A DNA stretch of 64,000 bases from assembly GCA_037042915.1 (NCBI GenBank), contig CM073199.1, positions 2,790,001 to 2,854,000 on the forward strand, written 5' to 3'. Position 1 is the first letter of the stretch. Each line of letters starts with the position of its first letter. Shown here piece after piece: positions 13,001-22,590 of the stretch. Below the pieces are notes generated by a model, which saw only the letters and a program-made list of their open reading frames with translations, did no database searches and was not told the origin of the DNA. The position numbers and the translations under genes were made by a program. The DNA comes from Auricularia sp. M13. Lineage: Eukaryota; Basidiomycota; Agaricomycetes; Auriculariales; Auriculariaceae.

Positions 13001-15970
13001 ACCCCAGACAATGTCTGGAATTGCTGTTGCTTTCTCGCACCATCAAAGGCAGACGATCTGCCCAGCGAGCGTGGCCTGACCATGTCGCATTACAATGTGT
13101 TTTCTCACCTTCAGGGATCATCTGAATTCACTAGAGACCACTCCAGTCTGCAGCAGAGACCCCAGACAATGTCTGGAATTGCTGTTGCTTTCTCGCACCA
13201 TCGACGGCAGACGAGCTGCCTAGCGAGCGTGGCCTGACCATGTCGCATTACAATGTGTTTTCTCACCTTCAGGGATCATCTGAATTCACTAGAGACCACT
13301 CCAGTCTGCAGCAGAGACCCCAGACAATGTCTGGAATTGCTGTTGCTTTCTCGCACCATGAAAGGCAGACGATCTGCCCAGCGAGCGTGGCCTGACCATG
13401 TCGCATTACAATGTGTTTTATCACCGTCAGGGATCATCTGAATTCACTAGACACCACTCCGGTCTGCAGCGGAGACCCCAGACAATGTCTGGAATTCCTG
13501 TTGCTTTCTCGCACCATCGACGGCAGACGATCTGCCTAGCGAGCGTGGTCTGACCATGTCGCATTACAATGTGTTTTCTCACCTTCAGGGATCATCTGAA
13601 TTCACTAGAGACCACTCCAGTCTGCAGCAGAGACCCCAGACAATGTCTGGAATTGCTGTTGCTTTTCGCACCATCAAAGGCAGACGATCTGCCCAGCGAG
13701 CGTGGCCTGACCATGTCGCATTACAATGTGTTTTCTCACCTTCAGGGATCATCTGAATTCACTAGAGACCACTCCAGTCTGCAGCAGAGACCCCAGACAA
13801 TGTCTGGAATTGCTGTTGCTTTCTCGCACCATCAAAGGCAGACGATCTGCCCAGCGAGCGTGGCCTGACCATGTCGCATTACAATGTGTTTTATCACCGT
13901 CAGGGATCATCTGAATTAACTAGACACCACTCCAGTCTGCAGCGGAGACCCCAGGCAATGTCTGGAATTGCTGTTGCTTTCTCGCACCATCGACGGCAGA
14001 CGATCTGCCTAGCGAGCGTGGTCTGACCATGTCGCATTACAATGTGTTTTATCACCGTCAGGGATCATCTGAATTCAATAGACACCACTCCTGTCTGCTG
14101 CGGAGACCCCAGACAATGTCTGGAATTGCTGTTGCTTTCTCGCACCATCAAAGGCAGACGATCTGCCCAGCGAGCGTGGCCTGACCATGTCGCATTACAA
14201 TGTGTTTTATCACCGTCAGGGATCATCTGAATTGACTAGACACCACTCCAGTCTGCAGCGGAGACCACAGGCAATGTCTGGAATTGCTGTTGCTTTCTCG
14301 CACCATCGACGGCAGACGATCTGCCCAGCGAGTGTGGCCTGACCATGTCGCATTACAATGTGTTTTCTCACCGTCAGGGATCATCTGAATTCAATAGACA
14401 CCACTCCGGTCTGCAGCGGAGACCCCAGGCAATGTCTGGAATTGCTGTTGCTTTCTCGCACCATCGACGGCAGACGATCTGCGTAGCGAGCGTGGCCTGA
14501 CCGCTTAGCATTACAATGTGTTTTCTCACCGTCAGGGATCATCTGAATTGACTAGACACCACTCCGGTCTGCTGCGGAGACCCCAGGCAATGTCTAGAAT
14601 CGCTGTTGCTTTCTCGCAGCATCGCCGGCAGACGATCTGCCTAGCGAGCATGGCCAGACCATGTCGCATTACAATGTGTTTTCTCACCTTCAGGGGTCAT
14701 CTGAATTCAATAGACACCACTCCTGTCTGCTGCGGAGACCCCAGACAATGTCTGGAATTGCTGTTGCTTTCTCGCACCATCGACGGCAGACGATCTGCCT
14801 AGCGAGCGTGGCCTGACCATGTCGCATTACAATGTGTTTTCTCACCATCAGGGATCATCTGAATTCAATAGAGACCACTCCAGTCTGCAGCAGAGACCCC
14901 AGACAATGTCTGGAATTGCTGTTGCTTTCTCGCACCATCAAAGGCAGACGATCTGCCCAGCGAGCGTGGCCTGACCATGTCGCATTACAATGTGTTTTCT
15001 CACCTTCAGGGATCATCTGAATTCACTAGAGACCACTCCAGTCTGCAGCAGAGACCCCAGACAATGTCTGGAATTGCTGTTGCTTTCTCGCACCATCGAC
15101 GGCAGACGATCTGCCTAGCGAGCGTGGCCTGACCATGTCGCATTACAATGTGTTTTCTCACCATCAGGGATCATCTGAATTGACTAGACACCACTCCGGT
15201 CTGCTGCGGAGACCCCAGGCAATGTCTGGAATTGCTGCTGCTTTCTCGCAGCATCGACGGCAGACGATCTGCCTAGCGAGCGTGGCCTGACCATGTCGCA
15301 TTACAATGTGTTTTCTCACCTTCAGGGATCATCTGAATTCACTAGAGACCACTCCAGTCTGCAGCAGAGACCCCAGACAATGTCTGGAATTGCTGTTGCT
15401 TTCTCGCACCATGAAAGGCAGACGATCTGCCCAGCGAGCGTGGCCTGACCATGTCGCATTACAATGTGTTTTATCACCGTCAGGGATCATCTGAATTCAC
15501 TAGACACCACTCCGGTCTGCAGCGGAGACCCCAGACAATGTCTGGAATTCCTGTTGCTTTCTCGCACCATCGACGGCAGACGATCTGCCTAGCGAGCGTG
15601 GTCTGACCATGTCGCATTACAATGTGTTTTCTCACCTTCAGGGATCATCTGAATTCACTAGAGACCACTCCAGTCTGCAGCAGAGACCCCAGACAATGTC
15701 TGGAATTGCTGTTGCTTTCTCGCACCATCAAAGGCAGACGATCTGCCCAGCGAGCGTGGCCTGACCATGTCGCATTACAATGTGTTTTCTCACCTTCAGG
15801 GATCATCTGAATTCACTAGAGACCACTCCAGTCTGCAGCAGAGACCCCAGACAATGTCTGGAATTGCTGTTGCTTTCTCGCACCATCAAAGGCAGACGAT
15901 CTGCCCAGCGAGCGTGGCCTGACCATGTCGCATTACAATGTGTTTTATCACCGTCAGGGATCATCTGAAT
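7100..15970. repeat. Higher-order repeat of 12-13 monomers (~1.9-2.05 kb)
   Basis: Rare variants recur at fixed large spacing. TGACCAGGTC (instead of TGACCATGTC) is at 8971, 10865 and 12761, spaced 1894 and 1896 bp (12 x 158 = 1896). CATGAAAGG is at 7513, 9567, 11461, 13357 and 15410, spaced 2054, 1894, 1896 and 2053 (12 or 13 monomers). The monomers between markers repeat in the same order. The two-base shortfall in one copy is explained by a CTTTCGCACC monomer near 9875. The limits of the block are approximate. Confidence 0.85.
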
Positions 15971-16669
15971 TAACTAGACACCACTCCAGTCTGCAGCGGA
16001 GACCCCAGGCAATGTCTGGAATTGCTGTTGCTTTCTCGCACCATCGACGGCAGACGATCTGCCTAGCGAGCGTGGCCTGACCATGTCGCATTACAATGTG
16101 TTTTATCACCGTCAGGGATCATCTGAATTCAATAGACACCACTTCTGTCTGCTGCGGAGACCCCAGACAATGTCTGGAATTGCTGTTGCTTTCTCGCACC
16201 ATCAAAGGCAGACGATCTGCCCAGCGAGCGTGGCCTGACCATGTCGCATTACAATGTGTTTTCTCACCGTCAGGGGTCATCTCAATTCACTAGACACCAC
16301 TCCAGTCTGCAGCGGAGACCCCAGACAATGTCTGGAATTGCTGTTGCTTTCTCGCAGCATCGACGGCAGACGATCTGCCCAGCGAGCGTGGCCTGACCAT
16401 GTCGCATTACAATGTGTTTTATCACCGTCAGGGATCATCTGAATTCACTAGCCACCACTCCAGTCTGCTGCGGAGACCCCAGGCAATGTCTAGAATTGCT
16501 GTTGCTTTCTCGCAGCGTCGACGGCAGACGATCTGCCTAGCGAGCATGGCCTGACCATGTCGCATTACAATGTGTTTTCTCACCGTCAGGGATCATCTGA
16601 ATTCACTAGACACCTCTCCTGTCTGCAGCGGAGACCCCAGGCAATGTCTGGACTTGCTGTTGCTTTCTC

Positions 16670-16677
16670 GCACCATC
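16670..16677. repeat. Left copy of 8-bp target-site duplication
   Basis: GCACCATC here is repeated at 32856-32863 on the other side of the 16.2-kb element. An uninterrupted monomer reads CTCGCACCATCGACGGC. The left flank supplies CTCGCACCATC and the right flank resumes GCACCATCGACGGC, so the satellite is in phase across the insertion. Chance identity of flanking bases leaves the duplication length as 8-10 bp. Confidence 0.85.
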
Positions 16678-16795
16678 GGGGGTATCCAGATGAGGCCTTT
16701 CCAGTAAAGTAGTCCCATTTTGTACTTAGCGCTGTCACGGATTTTGGACCCAACTGTCCCGAAATCCGAGCCAGAACTTGTATATACATGTCCCC
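16678..16795 (+). repeat. Left terminal inverted repeat of KDZ element
   Basis: Reading inward, this segment aligns with the reverse complement of 32736-32855 over its whole length. Shared blocks include AGTAGTCCC, TTGTACTTAGCG, CGGATTTT and CCAGAACTTGTATA followed by CATGTCC. It is imperfect, with scattered substitutions and small gaps (GGGGGTATCC here versus GGATATCC at the other end). Confidence 0.88.
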
Positions 16796-17046
16796 AAAAA
16801 CCGCAGAGGCCGTCCCGAAGCGCAAAAACTCACTCTAACTAGCTAAGTGTGAATGTACACTGAAAGTAACTAAAATGTACAACTCCGTCGTGTCCCGAGA
16901 AACGGTCAAGTCGTGTCCCGGAAAATGAGAATGTCCCGGAAAATACTCAAGTCGTGTCCCGGAAAATGAGAGTATCCCGGAAAACAACCCAGCCGTCGCA
17001 CAAAATGACCATGTCCCCTAAAACTACCAACTCGTGTCCCGAAAAA
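16754..17046 (+). repeat. Subterminal cluster of TGTCCCGGAAAA-like motifs
   Basis: About ten copies of a motif close to TGTCCCGGAAAA lie in the same orientation at about 16754, 16790, 16889, 16913, 16933, 16955, 16974, 17011 and 17034, often 20-25 bp apart. Only a few similar GGGACA words occur at the right end (32770-32830). Such clusters are typical transposase-binding regions in large DNA transposons; that role is inferred. Confidence 0.7.
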
Positions 17047-17070
17047 AAAGACAGAAACATATGAAAAAAG

Positions 17071-18807
17071 CTACTTCGAGGCTTTCCGCGCCGCTGCGAC
17101 GCGGCGGTCACGGTTCCAGACGGCTAAGAAGGTATACGCGTAGACGATCGCATGCCGCTGAGTCATGTAGCTCAGCGGGCGCCGGATTTTGAGGAGACCG
17201 CCGTTGCCGCACTCTGCGGCGCTCGAGTTGATGGAGGCGAGGTCGGGGGAGTTTTTCTTGTAGGCGCTGATCATGCAGGCTTTGGAGCAGCGCCTGTGAC
17301 CTTTGGCATGAAAGCCGTCAATTAGGAAGCGAGTGCGCGCAAAGAACTTCGGCTCGCGCTGCATGCAGTACGGGCCGAGCGCGCACGCGAAGTCGTACAC
17401 AACCACCTCGGGCGCCGTCTCCCAGCGCGTGAACAGCGCTGAGAAGACGTCGTTTCGCCCTTCGCCCTTGGGGATGCAGTGAAACCCGAGGCAAACGCAG
17501 TGGGGACACCACGCCGCCATGAGTCCACCCGTCTGGCCGCGCAGCCCGTATGTCTCGTAGTATTTCGAGCAGCCTATCCCGCCCGCTCCCGCGTCTGTCA
17601 CGACAAAGCGGTCGACCTTCTTGTCGCCGGGGAGATGCGGATATTCCGGGCGAAGGCGCACGCGAGGCCGCCCGTAGAATGTGCCTGTCTGCTCGGCCAA
17701 CGGTTAGTATTCGTCTGCACCGCGTACTTGGTACATGCTCTGACCTCGCGCCAGTCCTCGTTATCCGCGCTCGGGTCGGGCGCCTCGAAGTCGTGGTCGG
17801 AGAGACTGCTGCGAACGCGCACCGCGCGACGCCACACAAACTCCACGACGCCCTTGAGCTCGTCCGTGTACTTGCCGTCGAGCTGTTGTTCGAGTCGTGC
17901 GACAGCACCCAGCGCGGGTACTTCGCGCAGTAGAACGGCGGCGGCAGTTGGGTCGTCCGACAAAAGCCGGCGCAGCGTTAACCAGCACGACTCTGGCATA
18001 AACAGCAAGACCGACTCGTAAGCGAATATCTAAGCCCACATGGTCAGCCGGTATTCTCAACGGGATTCGCATCCGCGCTTACATGGTTGAGTAATTCGAG
18101 ATACAATTTTCGATGCTTCTCCAGCTTGTCATCGTAGTCCGTGGGCACAAACGCCGCAAACATGACGCCAAGTGGCTTGTCCACCAGGGCGACCTGCTTG
18201 ATGAGAGCTGGGAGACCGGTACGCATAAGCGCATCCGCAGCATCGCGTTTAGTTTGCCTGGAGAGCGTCTGACGTTCGGCAGTCGTGATGTTGATGTCAG
18301 CGTCAGCGGCGTCAGCGTCCTCGTCACCCGCGATGCCGTCCAAGCGCGAGTTATTCGCCTTCGTGAGGCCCATGCGCCAGCGGATGGCCTTTTGTGCGGC
18401 GGCGCGAATCCTTCCCCACACGAGCGCCGTTGACTCAACCGGCGCTCGTGTCTCGTCACGCCGAGGCGCGCCGGGCAGAACCGTTGTCGGCGGGGTGAGA
18501 CTCGACGTCCGGTGCTTTGCATTGAAGCCGGCCGTGACGCCGTCGAAAATGACGACACGCGGGTTGTCACCGCACTCGGTGCATTGAAAGGAGTCGGCCA
18601 GATGCTGTATGCGCCGGAAAGAGAACCACGCCATGCGGAAAGCGTCGTCGCCAACGAAAGGTATCTCGGACTGTTCTTCTTGATAAGCTTCGCGGCTTCG
18701 CAGGCACCTTTACCATGTCGGCTCCTCGCAAGTAATCTGTTGTACCGCTCGTCTATGCCGTTTGTGAACATGTATGCACCCGACCATCTATGCCAATCTA
18801 TGCCAAT
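17071..18807 (-). pseudogene. KDZ-superfamily transposase, 5'-incomplete and frameshifted
   Basis: The N-proximal part reads FTNGIDERYNRLLARSRHGK, then FRRIQHLADSFQCTECGDNP and VVIFDGVTAGFNAKH, the cysteine-containing segment typical of KDZ transposases. The C-terminal exon (17071-17700) holds TGGLMAAWCPHC, EGRNDVFSALFTRW, then the catalytic-type residues: Asp in VVYDFACAL (residue ~103), Asp in RFLIDGFHAKGH (~128) and Glu in SSAAECGNGGL (~163). A 53-bp intron fits at 18030-18082 (joins LLNH to IFAYESVLLF); another lies near 17700-17740 with an ACTAAC branch point, but its donor is unclear. A 7-of-8-bp tandem duplication at 18687-18701 breaks the frame between GACEA and YQEEQSEIPFVGDD. N-terminal exons are not found upstream, so the copy is probably not functional despite an intact-looking catalytic core. 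Confidence 0.85.
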
Positions 18808-19003
18808 CTATGCCTATTGCCCATGCACCTATCCTCTGATATGAGAATTGAGTTTATTTAAATATCATTTAATTGTCAGCATTGAAGAAACCTCAATTTC
18901 CCACAGCACTCCTGCTGATGCACCAGGATTTGCGATGATCTGCACGGAAGCAGTGCAGTTCTCGGTGCCAAATTTGGCCCCACCATACGTGCGTAATTCT
19001 CCG
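18808..19003. other. AT-rich spacer upstream of transposase remnant
   Basis: No gene seen. It begins with a small tandem repeat (ATCTATGCCA about three times, 18786-18815) and then ordinary AT-rich sequence up to the nested element. Upstream coding exons of the transposase, expected here, are not recognisable. Confidence 0.5.
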
Positions 19004-19020
19004 CGTTCTCGAAACCGCTG

Positions 19021-19055
19021 TTCGCCGAACGGCGAACGGCGAACACCTTAAGGTG
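19021..19055 (+). repeat. Element B left inverted repeat
   Basis: 35 bp identical to the reverse complement of 21929-21963. It is itself internally repetitive (GGCGAAC three times in succession) and ends in the palindrome CACCTTAAGGTG. Confidence 0.9.
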
Positions 19056-20040
19056 TACACCTGAACACCTTAAGGGGGTGAAGCTGAACGACTTGAGGTG
19101 TTATGACTCGACGGTTAAGGTGGTGCATTCCGACGGTTAAGGTGCAGGATGTGAGCGCCTGAAGGTGGTGCACTGTAGCACTTAACGTGCATGGGGAACC
19201 ACCTGCATTGATTGTATCTACTGCCTTCAGATTCTAGCGTAGTCAAGTTGAGTTGGTCATAATACCGACCTATAGTTCACCCACAAATGGCATTAACGGC
19301 ATGTAAATCTCACCTGAACATCCTGTCCCGTCTGACTTCATGTGTTCTGACAAGTACCTGAACACTGAGAGCACAATGCCTTCAGGGCCTTACTGGAATA
19401 TCTTCAGGGTTTTGGTTGCTAACCTGAAGGGATGCCTGAATACAACCTTCAAACACTTGACCCGATAACTTTATGGGCTTCTTACTGGGCCTTGCTCTTG
19501 ACATGCCAGAGTTCAATGTTCACCTTGGCTCATTGTTGCCACTCAGCCGACATATCCAAGTCTTTGGACATCTCTCTTGCCAACATACTGCCTGTCAAGG
19601 GGGGTCACACTTGCTCAAGTAGAGCAGTAAGTTCTGGAATGCCAGAAACTTTGGACAGAGTTGCTCTCCAGTTGTAATGGAACATTCTCAACACCATCAT
19701 CGTCATTGAGTCGTTCCATGCGTCGCAATCCAGGGCAGCAAAGGGGAGCATGCCGGTGCTTCCCATTGAGACACCGAGCGTAGTCAGCCCCTGCGATGCC
19801 CACCCTGCACCCACAGTTTGTGGAACAGTTCGCAGTGGTGTGGGCCGCCTTTGGTAGCTGGGGGTGCAGCGCCAATGGCACTGCCGTCTGCTCCAGTTCC
19901 TCTGCACTCAGCGATGCGTTGGGGCACTTGTTTTGCAGCTGGAACAGCAGTGCGATCATCTCAGTTGTTGGCCACGCCTGGGGTGGCGTCCTCGGCTCCT
20001 CACGTGCATCAGCGGCACCTGAGTCTCTGCTGAGTCAGGT

Positions 20041-20090
20041 CCAGAGGAGGAGGAGGAGGAGGAGGACGACGACGACAAGGTGGAGGAGGC
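20041..20090. repeat. GAG/GAC trinucleotide microsatellite
   Basis: A run of GAG followed by GAC triplets. It produces a proline/arginine-rich frame on the minus strand that has no other support as a gene. Confidence 0.8.
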
Positions 20091-21639
20091 AATGGACATA
20101 GATTAGAGGTTCGGACTGGTCGTCTTGTATGTAGTTTCCTTGTCACAACGGGCGCATGTGCAAATATAAATAGCTTTCTTGGACTTGTGACCGAAGCGAG
20201 GGTCCATGCCAGCATAAGACCAAGTAGACTCCTTCCTGCAAATCCAGGGGTTCAGTCCCAATCGTCATCAGGTCCGTCCTGGCTCAGCCCCATTCGACCC
20301 AGGCATCCTGTGGCCGCGTCCAGTGTCTGAGGGTCCTTGGAGTCCGATCCTGTACCGCATCCTGTGGGTCTGATTGTGCCCGTGCACCGACCCGTAGATG
20401 ATAAATGGAATAAAGAGTGTGTATGAGTCGCCTTTGGCGACTGGGATTCACGCAGCAAGTGACTGTACTGGTCTTCGGAGCTTGAGCTCAGCCTGTCGTT
20501 AGAGCCTAGAGGTTGTAAAATTCGTTAGGCCAGCGACCAGTGGGTTGTGACCTCCTCATGGAGAGGGTGTTTGTATCTTGGGCACTGCGGTGCATGCATG
20601 CAGTCCATCCAGATCACAGCCTAGGTGTCACGGAAGAGCGCTCGTCACTCGCGGAGACTGACGCCCAAGAGAGGAGAGAGGGACAAGGAAGAACGGACAA
20701 GCGGTACAATTGACCAGACCAAACCTAGGGTACACGCATCTACACCCCACAACATATACTGTATACCGATCCCCCAAGGGCCGCTGATCCGGCCCAGGAT
20801 GATCCCGGAGCAAATGGACACACCTCGCATCACCTCCCATGGCGCCAACTCCCCGCCAAACCTCCAGTTGAGCGCGGTCTGAGGCGGGGCGAAGGTGCCA
20901 AGGTATACCATACACGCCGAGGACACGGACTGAGGAGGAGGGCGTCACACGGGCGCATAGGGATGGCGCTGAGCTGCTGAGAGCCAAAGCCGAGGGTCCG
21001 AGGGTGTAGCCAAGCTTGTACCGGGCGAGGGTAGCCCCAATACTATCAGTCCGAGATGGAGCGCGCCAGTGGGAAGTCCAATAGAGGCGTTTCCGAGCCC
21101 CTGGGGTTGCACAGAGTGACCAGCCGAGCCCGCCCGAGGTCCGAAGAGGGGCCTAGAGTCTGTCCTGAGCGTCACAGCGCCCGTATCCGACGCATACAGC
21201 GAGGTAAGAGCTGCCAAACCATGGTCCGAGGGTAGGAAACCTCCACCGAGCCGAATTGGGATATGCGCCGAGGTCGTCTCACCCTCTAGGCCGATAGAGA
21301 GCGGCGCGTAGATCATATCCCGAGTCATTCAGCCCGAGGCCTATAACCCTGGCTGAGTCTCAGTCCGAGGGTAAACAGTACGCCGACTGTATGCAGCCGC
21401 GACCGAACGCTCGGCGAAGCGGCGTAAAACCCGCGGACGAACGGACAGAGCTTGCGGAGACCGTGAAGACTGCAACACTCTGCCGTGACGACACACACAC
21501 TTGAGATTCCTTTCCTTCCCCCATCTACACCTCTATATCTATTCTCTCATGTGTGGGGTATAGTCCACCCACCCACCCACCCTTTTGTTCCGTGGCTCCT
21601 CTCTATTCCTGATTTAATTGTCGTAGTCTTTCCCGGCTG
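20091..21639. other. Interior of element B without a recognised gene
   Basis: Several modest open frames exist on the minus strand (20945-21328, 127 codons; 20628-20987, 119 codons; 20645-20926, 93 codons). None shows a domain I recognise and they overlap in different frames. The segment 20930-21420 is rich in CCGAGG and GTCCGAGG words. A short CCCA run lies at about 21568-21582. I cannot support a gene here. Confidence 0.4.
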
Positions 21640-21928
21640 TTCAGTGTTCAAGGTGTAGTGTGTCCACCTTCAGTGCTGCTCACATCCACTTTAATGTTCC
21701 CTGGGACCCACCTCAAGGGCTTCAATTCCTCACCTTAGGGGCTGTATATCTGTACCTTAAGCTCCCATTGTTCTCACCTTAAGGGCTACATACATTCATC
21801 TTAAGTGCACTATATGTCTACCTTAACCATGTTACTCTACTGCCTTAACCGATTTATAGCCTCGCCTTAACGGTTTTAATGACACACCTTAACGGTTTTA
21901 CTTGTTCACCTTAACGGTTTTACCTGTT
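21640..21928 (-). repeat. Element B right subterminal motif cluster
   Basis: At least ten CACCTTAA-like words in one orientation, the last three as CACCTTAACGGTTTTA spaced about 23 bp. The left end has the reverse-complement form ACGGTTAAGGTG near 19115 and 19135, so the two clusters are inverted relative to each other. This is expected for transposase-binding sites at both ends of a DNA transposon. Confidence 0.7.
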
Positions 21929-21963
21929 CACCTTAAGGTGTTCGCCGTTCGCCGTTCGGCGAA
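21929..21963 (-). repeat. Element B right inverted repeat
   Basis: Exact reverse complement of 19021-19055. Outside it the similarity continues more weakly (TCGAAAAC versus TCGAAACC). Confidence 0.9.
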
Positions 21964-21992
21964 CGCCGTTTTCGAAAGCGCCGACGTTCTCG

Positions 21993-22590
21993 CACGTGTG
22001 CGGGCAACGGGTAATGCCGGATCTCTCACGTCTGTCTGCACAGTTTATGTGTCGCAGCGTCTGACCGTCCATAACGCCTGTCCGCGCAGTATATGTGCCG
22101 CAGCGCCTGACCATCCTTCACAACGTGCGCGAAAAGCTGGACGGCTCGTACAGTCTGTGTACCGCCTGCTGCAAATCAGCGCCAAGCCCGAACGCTCACC
22201 CAGGGACCCTCCACAGATAGAGGCCAGGTCCACACATTCGTTGGAGAGCCGCAGTCTTTGACAGGGCACCGTGAGCTGAATATTTGAATTATGTCGTTAC
22301 CAGCGCAATTGACTGCATGGCAGCGCGCAGGTTATCTGGACGAAGGACGGCAAGAACGAAACCCGGGCCGCATACACCAAAGTGAAGCCAGGACCGTGCG
22401 TATTTCGTCGGGCGGTTGAAAGTTGATGTTGATTGACGAGACCAGCGCTCAGCACAAGCTCGACAGTTGCGGCATACGACAGGCAAGGAGGCCGCACGCG
22501 CTCTCGTAAGGCAGACATAGCATTTCAGCGAGCTCGTTGACTTGGGCAATACAGGTCGTCGTACAGAAGCTGCTTGCACAGTCAGCCGAG
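21993..22590. other. Region upstream of the large passenger gene
   Basis: No gene supported. It contains a diverged 46-bp tandem duplication (22032-22077 and 22078-22122; for example GTCGCAGCGTCTGACC versus GCCGCAGCGCCTGACC). Minus-strand frames here show no recognisable domain. It probably holds the promoter of the gene starting at 22591, but no clear TATA element was identified. Confidence 0.45.

Larger units (their letters stand above)
3210..16677. repeat. 158-bp satellite array, left block (~85 monomers)
   Basis: Head-to-tail monomers of 158 bp cover the whole block. A convenient phase starts ATGTCGCATTACAATGTG and ends GAGCGTGGCCTGACC. Each monomer carries an EcoRI site (CTGAATTCAC, sometimes lost), and most carry GGCAGACGATCTGCC. 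The first monomer at about 3210 is degenerate (CGATGAACCTACTGAACACC). The block ends inside a monomer at the transposon target site. Variants differ by single substitutions such as CACC versus GAGACC after CTAGA, CAGCGG versus CAGCAG, and CACCATCAAAGG versus CACCATCGACGG. Single-base or two-base gaps occur near 7504 and 9875. Monomer length is not a multiple of three, so every copy yields a spurious ~62-codon frame. Confidence 0.98.
19012..21984. mobile_element. Nested ~3.0-kb inverted-repeat element (element B)
   Basis: A perfect 35-bp inverted repeat (19021-19055 and 21929-21963, starting TTCGCCGAACGGCGAAC) bounds the element, and weaker similarity continues outward for about 19 bp. CGTTCTCG occurs at 19004-19011 and at 21985-21992 as a candidate 8-bp target duplication. 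Next to each end are clusters of CCTTAAGG/ACGGTTAAGGTG-like words: left 19035-19200, right 21640-21940 on the opposite strand, about 23-25 bp apart near the end. The interior has no recognisable transposase, so it is probably non-autonomous. It sits inside the KDZ element, just upstream of the transposase remnant. Confidence 0.72.

Noticed and set aside
20945-21328. 127-codon minus-strand frame in element B
   Set aside because: No domain, no intron context, and overlapping alternative frames; not enough to call a gene.
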